Shown here in pieces: positions 15,666-24,842 of a stretch of DNA of 64,000 bases. The DNA is from Fusobacterium varium. Its GTDB lineage: Bacteria; Fusobacteriota; Fusobacteriia; Fusobacteriales; Fusobacteriaceae. Where the stretch lies: positions 2,108,001 to 2,172,000 of the forward strand of contig AP017968.1 in NCBI GenBank assembly GCA_002356455.1, read 5' to 3'. How positions within the stretch are numbered: position 1 is the stretch's first letter; every line of letters starts with the position of its first letter. The notes below the pieces were generated by a model. It saw only the letters and a list, made by a program, of their open reading frames with translations. It was not told the origin of the DNA and ran no database searches. The position numbers and the translations under genes are program-made.

Positions 15666-17087
15666 ATGATAAAATACAGATTAGAAAGTGATTCAATAGG
15701 AACTTTAGAAGTACCTGCAGATGCATATTATGGAGTACAATCTCTTAGAGGACAAAATAATTTTCACATTACTGGTTATAAAGTAAGTGATACTTTTATA
15801 AAAGCACTAGCATATGTAAAAAAAGCCACATCAAAAGCAAACTATGAAGCTGGAGTTATTACTCAGGAAGTAGAAGCTGCTATGATTCAAGCTGCTGATG
15901 AAATCATAAATGGAGGATTCAGAGATCAATTCATCACTGATGTTATCCAAGGTGGTGCAGGAACTTCTATGAATATGAATATGAACGAAGTTATTGCTAA
16001 CAGAGCTAATGAAATATTAGGTGGAGAACTTGGAAAATATGACAGATGTCATCCTAATGACCATGTAAACTATGGACAATCAACTAATGATGTTGTGCCA
16101 ACTGCTGGAAAATTAACAGTTCAATTTATGATAAAAGACTTATTAGTTTCTTTACAGGAACTTTTCGATACATTACAAGCTAAAGGAAATGAATTTGACC
16201 ATGTAATTAAAATGGGAAGAACTCATCTTCAAGATGCAGTACCTATCAGATTAGGACAAGAGTTCAGAGCATTTTCTGGACCAGTAGCAAGAGATATCAA
16301 AAGAATCAAAGGAGCAGTAGAAGAGCTTACTTATGTCAATATGGGAGCTACTGCTGTTGGAACTGGTATTAATGCTGATGTTAACTATGTAGAAAACGTT
16401 GTTAGAATTCTTTCTGAAGTTTCTGGATTTGATTTCAAGCAATCTCCAGATTTAGTTGATGGAACTAGAAATCTTGACAGTTTTGTATGGTTGTCTTCTG
16501 CACTAAAAACTTGTGCTGTAAATCTTTCAAAAACTGCTAATGATTTAAGACTTATGGCTTCTGGACCAAAAGCTGGACTAGCAGAAATTTCTTTACCTCA
16601 ACAACAGCCTGGTTCTTCAATCATGCCTGGTAAAGTAAATCCAGTTATTCCTGAAGTATTAAACCAAGTATGTTTCCAAATTTTTGGAAATGATATTACT
16701 ATAGTTAAAGCTGCTGAAGCAGGACAATTAGAATTAAATGTATTTGAACCAGTTTTATTCTTTAACCTATTCCAATCAATAGAAATATTAAAAAATGGAA
16801 TTAATACTTTTATTAATAACTGTTTGAAAGGAATTACAGCTCAAGAAGAAAATTGTAAAGCATGGGTAGATAGAAGTGTTGGTATCATTACTGCTCTTAA
16901 CCCACATATTGGATATAAAAATGCAGCTGAAATAGCTAAATTATCTATAAAAACTGGAACTCCAGTTGCACAAATAGTCCTTGAAAGAGGATTATTAAGT
17001 AAGGAAGATCTGGATATCATTTTAAATCCATTTGAAATGACTAAACCTGGAATTCCTGGAAAAGAACTTTTAAATAAAAGTAAATAA
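15666..17087 (+). CDS. aspA: Aspartate ammonia-lyase (aspartase)
   Basis: This 473-residue enzyme of the aspartase/fumarase superfamily deaminates aspartate to fumarate. The superfamily signature GSSIMPGKVNP is at residues 316-326 and contains the catalytic Ser. The N-terminal ADAYYGVQSLR and the GQSTNDVVPTA stretch are aspartase-like. GRTHLQDA is the second conserved region. Fumarase C is the alternative, but the N-terminal region and the neighbouring asparaginase favour AspA. With asparaginase it gives fumarate plus two ammonia, useful for amino-acid fermentation. Confidence 0.92.
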   Translation: MIKYRLESDSIGTLEVPADAYYGVQSLRGQNNFHITGYKVSDTFIKALAYVKKATSKANYEAGVITQEVEAAMIQAADEIINGGFRDQFITDVIQGGAGTSMNMNMNEVIANRANEILGGELGKYDRCHPNDHVNYGQSTNDVVPTAGKLTVQFMIKDLLVSLQELFDTLQAKGNEFDHVIKMGRTHLQDAVPIRLGQEFRAFSGPVARDIKRIKGAVEELTYVNMGATAVGTGINADVNYVENVVRILSEVSGFDFKQSPDLVDGTRNLDSFVWLSSALKTCAVNLSKTANDLRLMASGPKAGLAEISLPQQQPGSSIMPGKVNPVIPEVLNQVCFQIFGNDITIVKAAEAGQLELNVFEPVLFFNLFQSIEILKNGINTFINNCLKGITAQEENCKAWVDRSVGIITALNPHIGYKNAAEIAKLSIKTGTPVAQIVLERGLLSKEDLDIILNPFEMTKPGIPGKELLNKSK

Positions 17088-17114
17088 CAGCTCACAAACC
17101 GTCAATCATTCATA

Positions 17115-17148
17115 AAAAAACTCCCTGTCCATGCAGGGAGTTTTTTTA
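17115..17148 (+). terminator. Intrinsic terminator after aspA
   Basis: ACTCCCTG pairs perfectly with CAGGGAGT around a six-base loop, with A run and T run on either side, so it may work in both directions. Confidence 0.93.
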
Positions 17149-17259
17149 TTATCTCTTTATTCTTTTCAAAATATTTTCGTAACTAGAATTAAATATTTTT
17201 TTATTATTGATTTATATTAGAACAAATAATATAAATATAAAATTATTTTATATTATTTA

Positions 17260-17288
17260 TTGACATTATTAAATAATTATTATATTAT
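17260..17288 (+). promoter_or_regulatory. Promoter for the sulfatase-symporter operon
   Basis: TTGACA, 17 bases, TATTAT (with TATAAT three bases further). The surrounding A/T-rich inverted repeats could hold the ROK operator, but no specific site can be named. Confidence 0.6.
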
Positions 17289-17340
17289 AATCTTATAATT
17301 AATTCGTAATATAAAATAATTATTTTAAGGAGAAATTTTT

Positions 17341-18915
17341 ATGAAAAAAAGACCTAATATTTTGTTGATAACTAGTGATCAGCAACACTTTAATACCATA
17401 GGTGCTTTTAATAAGGAAATCCTTACACCTAATCTTGATAGATTGGTTAAAGAAGGAACTACTTTTGACAGAGCTTACTGTCCAAATCCTACCTGTACGC
17501 CTACAAGAGCATCTATTATTACTGGGAAATATCCAAGCCAGCATGGAGCTTGGACTTTAGGAACTAAACTATCAGAAAATGAAAATACAATTGGAAATGT
17601 ACTTAGAGAAAATGGTTATGTGAGTGCTTTAATAGGAAAAGCACATTTTCAACCATTGGCATCTACAGAAGAATTTCCATCTTTGGAAGCTTATCCTTAT
17701 TTACAGAATCTTGAATTTTGGAAAAATTATAAAGATAAATTTTATGGATTTGATCATGTGGAGCTTGCTAGAAATCATACTAATGAATCCCATGTGGGAC
17801 AGCATTATGCTATCTGGCTGGAAGAGAAAGGATGTAAGAACTGGAGAGATTACTATTTAAATCCTACTGGTCATATGAGTGAAGAAGAATATCCTAGATT
17901 AGAAATTTTAGTAGAAAAAGAAGGAAATATTCTTAACAGCAAAAGAAATTGGGGAAAATGGGAAATTCCTGAGGAATATCATTATAATTCTTGGATAGCT
18001 GAAAGATGTAATACTATGCTTGAGCAATACAAAAATAATAATGAAAATTTCTTTCTTTGGGCAAGTTTCTTTGATCCTCATCCAGAATATTTTGTACCTG
18101 AACCTTGGGCATCTATGTATGATCCTGAAAAACTAACTATAGATGAGGATACTTTAAATGATGATCATAAATATAATCCCCCTCATTTTAAAAAGACACA
18201 GGAAAAAAATCCTGATTTCAGTGAATATAAAGAAACTGGCTTTGGTATTCATGGAATGCATTCGCATCTTCAGAAAAAAGAAGATATTAAAAAAGACCTT
18301 GCTTTATACTATGGAATGGTATCAATGATGGATAAATACATAGGAAAAATTCTGGACAAATTAGATGAACTGGGGCTTGCTGATGATACTATAATAGTTT
18401 TTACTACTGACCATGGACATTTTATAGGACAGCATGGTCTTATTAGAAAAGGTCCTTTCCATTATGAAGACCTTATTAAGATACCTTTTATTGTAAAATA
18501 TTCTGATATCGTTCCTGAAAATAAAGTTTCTCACTCTCTTCAATCATTAGTGGATCTTGCTCCTACTTTTTTGAGTATGTGTGGAATAAAAATACCTTAT
18601 GATATGACTGGAATAGATCAGAGTAAGGCATGGACAAATGAAAGTATAAAACTTAGAAATCATATCATTTGTGAAAACCATCATGAACCTACTACTATAC
18701 ATTTAAAAACTTATGTTGATGAAAGATATAAATTAACTGTATATTATAATCATACATATGGAGAACTCTTTGATTTAAAAGAAGATCCTAAAGAATTAAA
18801 TAATTTATGGGATAATATAGAATACAAAGAATTAAAAAGTGAACTACTTTTAAAATATATTTGGGCTGAGCTTGGTAAAGAACCAATGTGGATGCCAAGA
18901 GTAAAACAGGCATAA
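17341..18915 (+). CDS. Sulfatase, Cys-type (YidJ-like)
   Basis: This 524-residue alkaline-phosphatase-superfamily hydrolase removes sulfate esters. The sulfatase signature CTPTRAS begins at Cys52, the residue converted to formylglycine. Because it is Cys, maturation in an anaerobe would need a radical-SAM anSME, which is not in this window. Metal-binding residues are seen in SDQQH near the N terminus and FTTDHGHFIGQHG in the second half. No signal peptide is visible, suggesting a cytoplasmic enzyme acting on an imported sulfated sugar. The symporter gene follows after 40 bases, the same order as yidJ-yidK in E. coli. The substrate is unknown. Confidence 0.88.
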   Translation: MKKRPNILLITSDQQHFNTIGAFNKEILTPNLDRLVKEGTTFDRAYCPNPTCTPTRASIITGKYPSQHGAWTLGTKLSENENTIGNVLRENGYVSALIGKAHFQPLASTEEFPSLEAYPYLQNLEFWKNYKDKFYGFDHVELARNHTNESHVGQHYAIWLEEKGCKNWRDYYLNPTGHMSEEEYPRLEILVEKEGNILNSKRNWGKWEIPEEYHYNSWIAERCNTMLEQYKNNNENFFLWASFFDPHPEYFVPEPWASMYDPEKLTIDEDTLNDDHKYNPPHFKKTQEKNPDFSEYKETGFGIHGMHSHLQKKEDIKKDLALYYGMVSMMDKYIGKILDKLDELGLADDTIIVFTTDHGHFIGQHGLIRKGPFHYEDLIKIPFIVKYSDIVPENKVSHSLQSLVDLAPTFLSMCGIKIPYDMTGIDQSKAWTNESIKLRNHIICENHHEPTTIHLKTYVDERYKLTVYYNHTYGELFDLKEDPKELNNLWDNIEYKELKSELLLKYIWAELGKEPMWMPRVKQA

Positions 18916-18955
18916 TTAAAATATATTAATAATACATATTTAAAAGGGGTGAAAT

Positions 18956-20677
18956 ATGAATCTATTAGCAGTGGTTACATTTATTTTTTTTACTGCATTA
19001 GTAGCAGTAATATCTTGGTATCTTACAAAAAATGAAAACCTTGACTCTAACAGTGGATATTTTTTGGGTGGAAGAAGTTTAAGTGGTGTAGTTATAGCAG
19101 GTTCATTATTATTAACTAATCTTTCCACAGAGCAATTAGTAGGAATGAATGGAAATGCTTTTATGGGAGGCTTGTCAGTAATTGGATATGAAGTGACATC
19201 TGGTATTACTTTAATATTTATGGGATTATATTTCCTTCCAAGATATCTCACAAGTGGATTTACAACTGTTCCTCAATTTCTTGAAGAAAGATATGACAAA
19301 GGAACAAGAAATATAGTGGCAATCCTTTTTCTAATAAGTCTTGGAGTTATTTTTCTTCCTGTTGTATTATATTCTGGAGGAGTTGCCTTAAACTCTCTAT
19401 TTAACATATCAGCAATGTTAGGAATATCAGAGCAGGCTGCTCTCATTCTTACTATATGGGGAATAGGTATTATTGGAGGAATATATGCTATATTTGGTGG
19501 TTTAAAAGCAGTTGCTGTTTCTGATACTATCAATGGTGTTGGGCTTATAGCAGGTGGATTGCTTATTCCCGTTCTAGGGTTAAAAACTTTAGGTGATGGA
19601 AGTTTTTCTCAAGGAATTGAAAAATTAATATTAAATCATCCTGAAAAATTAAATGCCATAGGGGATGCTGCTGCACCAGTTCCATTTTCTACTCTCTTTA
19701 CAGGAATTATATTGATTAATACTTTTTACTGGTGTACAAATCAGGCAATAGTACAAAGAGCTTTTGGAGCTAAAAGTTTAGCTGAAGGACAGAAGGGAGT
19801 TATTTATGCTGGATTTTTAAAAATATTTGCACCTGTAATTCTAGCAATCCCAGGAATAATTGCTTTTCATCTATATGGAAATGATATAATTAAAGGTGAT
19901 TTTGCTTATCCTATACTTGTAAATAGAGTTCTTCCTACCCCTCTAGTAGGATTCTTTGGAGCAGTGCTTTTTGGAGCTATTTTAAGTTCTTTCAACTCTG
20001 CTTTAAATTCTGCTTCTACATTATTTTGTTTAGATTTGTACAAACCTATTATTAACCCTGACATAGAAGATAAAAAGCTAGTAACAGTTGGAAAAATATT
20101 TGGAACTATTTTGGGGATTCTTGCAATTTTAGTAGCACCATATATAGTAAATGCACCAAATGGACTATTTGAATTTATGAAAAAATTTATGGGATTTTTC
20201 AATGTTCCAACTCTTGTAATAGTATTTGTTGGTTTTTTCTCAAGAAAAATACCTGCTGTTGCAGCTAAAGTTGCTATCTTTGTATTCATGTTTCTTTATG
20301 GAATGATGCAGTTTGTATATAAAGTTAATATAAGTTTTCTTCATGTATTAGGTATACTGTTTCTCCTTTGTGTAATAATTATGGTTATTATTGGATATGT
20401 AGCTCCTATGAAAACTCCATATGTGCAAAGCAGAAAAAATGAAATTTCTCTGGTACATTGGAGATATGCAAATCCTATGAGTTCTCTAATAGTAACAACA
20501 ACTATATATGTCTATATACTCCTTTCTCACTATGGTTTGGTTGGTCTTAAAGAAAATATTGGAAACAGATTTATGTTAATAACAGCTGTCTATATTATTT
20601 CATCTGCTGTACTTTTCATTTTGGTAGATAAAATGGGAACAGCCAAAGTAAAAGAAACAGTAAAGCAAATAATATAA
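18956..20677 (+). CDS. Sodium:solute symporter (SSS/SLC5 family, YidK-like)
   Basis: This 573-residue inner-membrane transporter has about 14 hydrophobic helices. Family marks are the N-terminal FFLGGRSLSG-like stretch (seen as YFLGGRSL), SGGVALN and SSFNSALNSASTLFCLDLY, the SSS signature region with sodium-binding Ser residues. In this family sugars, sialic acid or inositol enter with sodium. Placement 40 bases after the sulfatase and facing a ROK regulator suggests uptake of a sulfated or related sugar. AAAAGGGGTG precedes the ATG. A terminator follows at 20775. Confidence 0.88.
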   Translation: MNLLAVVTFIFFTALVAVISWYLTKNENLDSNSGYFLGGRSLSGVVIAGSLLLTNLSTEQLVGMNGNAFMGGLSVIGYEVTSGITLIFMGLYFLPRYLTSGFTTVPQFLEERYDKGTRNIVAILFLISLGVIFLPVVLYSGGVALNSLFNISAMLGISEQAALILTIWGIGIIGGIYAIFGGLKAVAVSDTINGVGLIAGGLLIPVLGLKTLGDGSFSQGIEKLILNHPEKLNAIGDAAAPVPFSTLFTGIILINTFYWCTNQAIVQRAFGAKSLAEGQKGVIYAGFLKIFAPVILAIPGIIAFHLYGNDIIKGDFAYPILVNRVLPTPLVGFFGAVLFGAILSSFNSALNSASTLFCLDLYKPIINPDIEDKKLVTVGKIFGTILGILAILVAPYIVNAPNGLFEFMKKFMGFFNVPTLVIVFVGFFSRKIPAVAAKVAIFVFMFLYGMMQFVYKVNISFLHVLGILFLLCVIIMVIIGYVAPMKTPYVQSRKNEISLVHWRYANPMSSLIVTTTIYVYILLSHYGLVGLKENIGNRFMLITAVYIISSAVLFILVDKMGTAKVKETVKQII

Positions 20678-20774
20678 TAAAATTAAAATATAAAACTCTA
20701 TATTAAAAAATACAAAATCAAAAAATTAAAAAAGCAATATAACTTTAAAATAGTTTTATTACAAATAATTAAAT

Positions 20775-20818
20775 AATACTGAGATGAAGATTTAATTCCT
20801 TTATTTCAGTATTTTTTA
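20775..20818 (+). terminator. Terminator of the symporter operon
   Basis: AATACTGA pairs with TCAGTATT over a 26-base loop and is followed by six T. Confidence 0.65.
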
Positions 20819-20901
20819 TTTAATAGATAAAAATTATGATATGTTAGAGAAATACAGAAATATATGAAAATCAAAAATTAAAAAAACAGTATAAAATTTA
20901 A

Positions 20902-20953
20902 TAAAAAAAGGCTGAAATAATCAGCAAATAAATCACTAATTTCTAACAGCCTA
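20902..20953 (-). terminator. Terminator of the ROK regulator gene
   Basis: On the minus strand AGGCTG pairs with CAGCCT, with an inner CTGA/TCAG hairpin, followed by seven T. Confidence 0.7.
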
Positions 20954-20962
20954 TCGTTTTAT

Positions 20963-22144
20963 TTATAACATATAAAATCTTTCTTTTAATACTGAAAATA
21001 TAGGAGCACATCTTTCCTCTTTATCAGAAATACTGCTCACAGATATTATTTTTTTAAAATCAAATATCTGTTTATTATGTATATATCCAAAAAGGTAATT
21101 GGTAAATACATCATTTTTAAAAATATTACCACAAAGAACTATTTTTTTAGGATAAAATAGAGTAAACATATTTAATATAAGTACAGCTAAATAATCTGCT
21201 GCTTCTTGAAGTATTTTTAATACTGCTATCTCTCCCAATTCTCCTGCTTTAAGTATAATATCAAAAGTAAGATTTGATTTATTTCCAGAAGTCATTGAAA
21301 ATATAATTGGAGTACTTTCTTTAGAGTATATCCTTTCAATTTTTTCAAGAACAGCTCTTTCAGAATAATTATTTTCAAAGCAGCCTTTTCTTTTACATAT
21401 AGGACATATATTTTCATCATTATTAATTATTGAATGTCCTATCTCACCACTCAGTGAAGATTCTTTTTTAAAAAGCTCACTTTGAATAACCAAACTTCCT
21501 CCTATCCCTGTTCCATATTTCAGAAAAAAGAAATCAGAAAGCTCTTCATCTAAAAACATTTGATAAATAGCTAAATTTTTTACATTATTGTTTACATAAA
21601 TTGGTATCTCTAATTTATCTTCCATTATTTTTTTTAAAGGCACAGATTCACTCCAAAATCCAATAAAATTCATAGTAGAACCAGTATTAAAATCAATTGC
21701 TCCCACTATGCTTATTCCTATTCCCAGTAAATCTTTCTTATTTAGATTATTCTCAGATATAAAATTTTTTGTCTCATTTATGAGTTCATTTAAAAAAATA
21801 TATGCTTCTGAAGTATCTCTGTTAAAATATTTTTGAGCCTCTACATCTCCTTTTAAATTAGTAAGAGTAAGTGAGAAAAAATTATTTTTTATATCTATTC
21901 CTATTATTTTTTTATAATCATAATTTATAGATAAAATTACTTTTTTTCTTCCTGGCTTATCACTATTTATCTCTCCAAGTTCTTTTATCATCCCCTGCTC
22001 CAGCAAATCAGAACATATTTCTGTAAGTGTACTTGGTGAAAGATTTATAATTTCTGAAAGATCTTTTTTAGATACATTGTTATTTTTTCTTAATGCATTT
22101 AAGATTTTGGAAATATTTCTTTTCTTTATATCTTTTATTTTCAT
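20963..22144 (-). CDS. ROK-family transcriptional regulator
   Basis: The product (about 393 residues) has an N-terminal winged helix-turn-helix (NNVSKKDLSEIINLSPSTL, residues about 21-39) and a C-terminal ROK sugar-kinase-like domain. The latter has GTGIGGSL and the zinc-binding motif CPICKRKGC. This is the NagC/Mlc/XylR layout: DNA binding is released or tightened by a sugar ligand. The start is ATG 22144, five bases after GGGTGG; an in-frame GTG at 22153 overlaps that site. It lies convergent to the sulfatase and symporter genes and probably controls them in response to the desulfated sugar. Confidence 0.88.
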   Translation of the reverse strand: MKIKDIKKRNISKILNALRKNNNVSKKDLSEIINLSPSTLTEICSDLLEQGMIKELGEINSDKPGRKKVILSINYDYKKIIGIDIKNNFFSLTLTNLKGDVEAQKYFNRDTSEAYIFLNELINETKNFISENNLNKKDLLGIGISIVGAIDFNTGSTMNFIGFWSESVPLKKIMEDKLEIPIYVNNNVKNLAIYQMFLDEELSDFFFLKYGTGIGGSLVIQSELFKKESSLSGEIGHSIINNDENICPICKRKGCFENNYSERAVLEKIERIYSKESTPIIFSMTSGNKSNLTFDIILKAGELGEIAVLKILQEAADYLAVLILNMFTLFYPKKIVLCGNIFKNDVFTNYLFGYIHNKQIFDFKKIISVSSISDKEERCAPIFSVLKERFYML

Positions 22145-22336
22145 TGAAACCACCCTTTTATAATACTAATATAATTATAGCATAGAGAAAGAAAATATTG
22201 TAAAATAAAAATTAAGTTCAATTTAAAAAAGTTTCAACAATTTTATGATTTTTTTCGTCTAATATAATGTTGTAAAAAGGAATAGCTCTATAACTTATTA
22301 ATATAAATAATAGAAACATTCAACAAGGAGGCATCA

Positions 22337-23299
22337 ATGGAAAATCTAAAAGAACAAATCGAAGTTGAAAGAGAGAATATTCTTTCTTTGAAAAAGGAAA
22401 TTGAAAAAAAAATAATTGGTCAAGAGGATATGGTAAGAAAAATCCTTATTGGTATTCTTACTGGTAATCACATCCTTTTAGAAGGACTTCCAGGATTGGC
22501 AAAATCTTTAACTGTAAATACTTTAGCTCAAACATTAGGTTTAAAATTCGCAAGAATACAGTTCACTCCTGACTTACTTCCCAGTGACATCATAGGTACT
22601 GAAATATACAATGAAAAAACTGGTGATTTTTATACTAAAAAAGGACCTATTTTTGCTAATATAGTACTCGCAGATGAAATCAATAGAGCTCCTGCTAAAG
22701 TACAGTCAGCATTGCTTGAAGCTATGCAGGAAAAGCAAATTACAATAGCCAGTGAAACTTTTAAACTGGACAGACCTTTTATTGTACTTGCTACACAAAA
22801 CCCTATTGAACAAGATGGTACTTATCCTTTACCTGAAGCACAGCAGGATAGATTCTTAATGAAAGTAAAAATTGAATACCCTACAAAAGCAGAAGAAAAG
22901 GATATGCTTAAACTTCTTACTTCTGTAACTGATTTTGATTCTATTCAAATAAATGAAATATTAAACAAAGAAAAAATAGAAAAAATTAAACAGATTATAA
23001 GAGAAATTCATATAGATGAAAAACTCATGGACTATATCCTTGATATAGTATTTAAAACAAGAGAAACTAATAATTATATTGCCTGTGGAGCGTCACCGAG
23101 AGCCTCAATAGCACTTGTTGTATCTGCTAAAGCAAATGCTTTTCTGGAAGGAAGGGCTCATGTTATTCCTCAGGATATAAAGAGAGTTATCTTTGATGTA
23201 TTACGTCACAGAATGATTCTTACATATGAGGCAGAAGCTGAAGGGAAAAAAGTAGAAGATATCATTACTGATATACTTGAAGTAGTTGAACTGCCATAG
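22337..23299 (+). CDS. MoxR-family AAA+ ATPase
   Basis: This 320-residue AAA+ ATPase has Walker A GLPGLAKS at residues 50-57, Walker B VLADEINRAP near 110, sensor TQNPIEQ and an arginine-finger region (QDRFLMK). MoxR proteins act as chaperones that load metals or help assemble VWA-domain partners. It is the first gene of an eight-gene run with DUF58, VWA, TPR and BatD-like products, the classic Bat layout. The next gene begins 17 bases after its stop. CAAGGAGG precedes the ATG. Confidence 0.92.
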   Translation: MENLKEQIEVERENILSLKKEIEKKIIGQEDMVRKILIGILTGNHILLEGLPGLAKSLTVNTLAQTLGLKFARIQFTPDLLPSDIIGTEIYNEKTGDFYTKKGPIFANIVLADEINRAPAKVQSALLEAMQEKQITIASETFKLDRPFIVLATQNPIEQDGTYPLPEAQQDRFLMKVKIEYPTKAEEKDMLKLLTSVTDFDSIQINEILNKEKIEKIKQIIREIHIDEKLMDYILDIVFKTRETNNYIACGASPRASIALVVSAKANAFLEGRAHVIPQDIKRVIFDVLRHRMILTYEAEAEGKKVEDIITDILEVVELP

Positions 23300-23316
23300 T
23301 CTGAACAGGAGGAGTT

Positions 23317-24129
23317 ATGAACAGAGCTGAGATTCTAAAAAAAATAAAAAAGATAGAAATAGCTTCTTCCATACTTGCTGATGAATTGTTTGCAGGAAAA
23401 TATCGTTCATATTTCAAGGGAAATGGAATGGAATTCTCTGATATAAGAAGATATGCTCCTGGAGACGATGTTAAGAAAATAGATTGGAAAGTAAGTGCAA
23501 GGCAAAGAAAGACTTATGTAAAGGAATTTACTGAAGAAAGAGAGCTTGCTATATTTCTTCTTATTGATATATCTAAATCAAATAGCTTTTATGCCAAAAA
23601 AGATTTATTGTGCCAATTGGTAGGAAGTCTTGCATTCAGTGCTAATAAAAATAGTGATAAAGTAGGAGCTGTTTTATTTACAAATAAAATAGAAAAGTTC
23701 ATTCCACTAAAAAAAGGAAGAAATCATTCTCTTGTTATATTGGATAATTTATTAAGTTTTGAACCACAAGGTAAAAAAACAGATATATCCAAAGCGCTTG
23801 ATTTTCTAAATAAAATAGCCAAAAGGAGAGCTATTGTATTTTTAATCTCTGACTTTATAGATAGTGGTTATGAAAAATCTATGGCTGTTACAGCACAAAA
23901 ACATGACCTTATTCCTATCAGGATTGCAGATAGAAAATATGAAACACTTCCAAAGGGAGCTATATTTAATATGATAGATTCTGAAACAGGAGAAGAGATA
24001 GTAATAGAGAATTTTGATAAAGATATTGCACTCAATGAGAATATTCCTAAAAATATACTCAATCTTTATACTGATGAGGATTATATTGTTACTCTTTCTA
24101 ATTTTTTCAAGAGAAGGAGGTCATTATGA
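23317..24129 (+). CDS. DUF58-domain protein of the Bat operon
   Basis: This 270-residue protein has the DUF58 hallmark block FSDIRRYAPGDDVKKIDWK (residues about 42-60), followed by a VWA-like domain with FLLIDISKS in which the D-x-S-x-S metal site is partly kept. These proteins are found beside MoxR and probably bind it. It has no membrane helix, so it is cytoplasmic. The start codon follows AGGAGG. Its stop overlaps the next start by four bases (ATGA). Function beyond association with MoxR/VWA systems is not known. Confidence 0.9.
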   Translation: MNRAEILKKIKKIEIASSILADELFAGKYRSYFKGNGMEFSDIRRYAPGDDVKKIDWKVSARQRKTYVKEFTEERELAIFLLIDISKSNSFYAKKDLLCQLVGSLAFSANKNSDKVGAVLFTNKIEKFIPLKKGRNHSLVILDNLLSFEPQGKKTDISKALDFLNKIAKRRAIVFLISDFIDSGYEKSMAVTAQKHDLIPIRIADRKYETLPKGAIFNMIDSETGEEIVIENFDKDIALNENIPKNILNLYTDEDYIVTLSNFFKRRRSL

Positions 24130-24842
24130 AGAAAATATTGATTGTAATTTTCATGACATTATCTTTTATTCTTTCTGCAAAAGATATCAATGTAGGAGAT
24201 ACAGTTACTTTACAAATAACAGGAGTATCTAAAGAAAAAATAATGGATTCTTTTAAAAATACAGAATTCTCCATAGAAAATATAAAAGATGGAAAAGATG
24301 GTACAGTCATCCTGTCTGTAAAAGGATTTAAAACTGGTAAAAGCACAATAAATATAGGCAACAAAGAGGTAAACATAGATATAAAATCACTTTTAAATCC
24401 TGAGGACAAAGAGATATTTATTAATCTCTCTGATGAAAGCAATAAGAATTTATTTCTTCATCAATTTCCATATGTAGCTCTTATAAGTGGAGTAACAGGA
24501 GTTGGAGCTCTTATTTTTATTCTTTTAGGATTAAAAATAAAAAAGGATAAAATTATTTTTCTTACTCCAGAAGAAAAATTTGAAAATGAAATGAGTATAT
24601 TATCTGATAATAAATGGTCTTATGAAATGAGTTATGCACTTAGAGAATATATAGATAAAAAATATAATTCTCACTTCATCAATGGTATTTATTCTCCAAT
24701 TAAAAATCTTAATGATGAAGATATCCAATTCATTGAATGGCTGGATAATTATAAATTTTCTAAAAATAGAGAGGACTATTTTCAGCAGAGTAAAGAAAAA
24801 GCCTTTGAAATATATAGAAAAATAAAGGAGGTAAAAGAATAA
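24126..24842 (+). CDS. Bat-operon membrane protein, BatD/DUF4381-like
   Basis: This 238-residue protein has a signal peptide (MKKILIVIFMTLSFILSA), a short periplasmic beta-rich part, one membrane helix (about residues 117-137) and a cytoplasmic C-terminal helical part containing SYALREYIDKKY. The last part recalls DUF4381-type proteins that sit between DUF58 and BatA genes in other bacteria. I cannot give a firm family. Overlaps with both neighbours (ATGA upstream, TAATG downstream) show that it is part of one translationally coupled operon. Confidence 0.8.
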   Translation: MKKILIVIFMTLSFILSAKDINVGDTVTLQITGVSKEKIMDSFKNTEFSIENIKDGKDGTVILSVKGFKTGKSTINIGNKEVNIDIKSLLNPEDKEIFINLSDESNKNLFLHQFPYVALISGVTGVGALIFILLGLKIKKDKIIFLTPEEKFENEMSILSDNKWSYEMSYALREYIDKKYNSHFINGIYSPIKNLNDEDIQFIEWLDNYKFSKNREDYFQQSKEKAFEIYRKIKEVKE

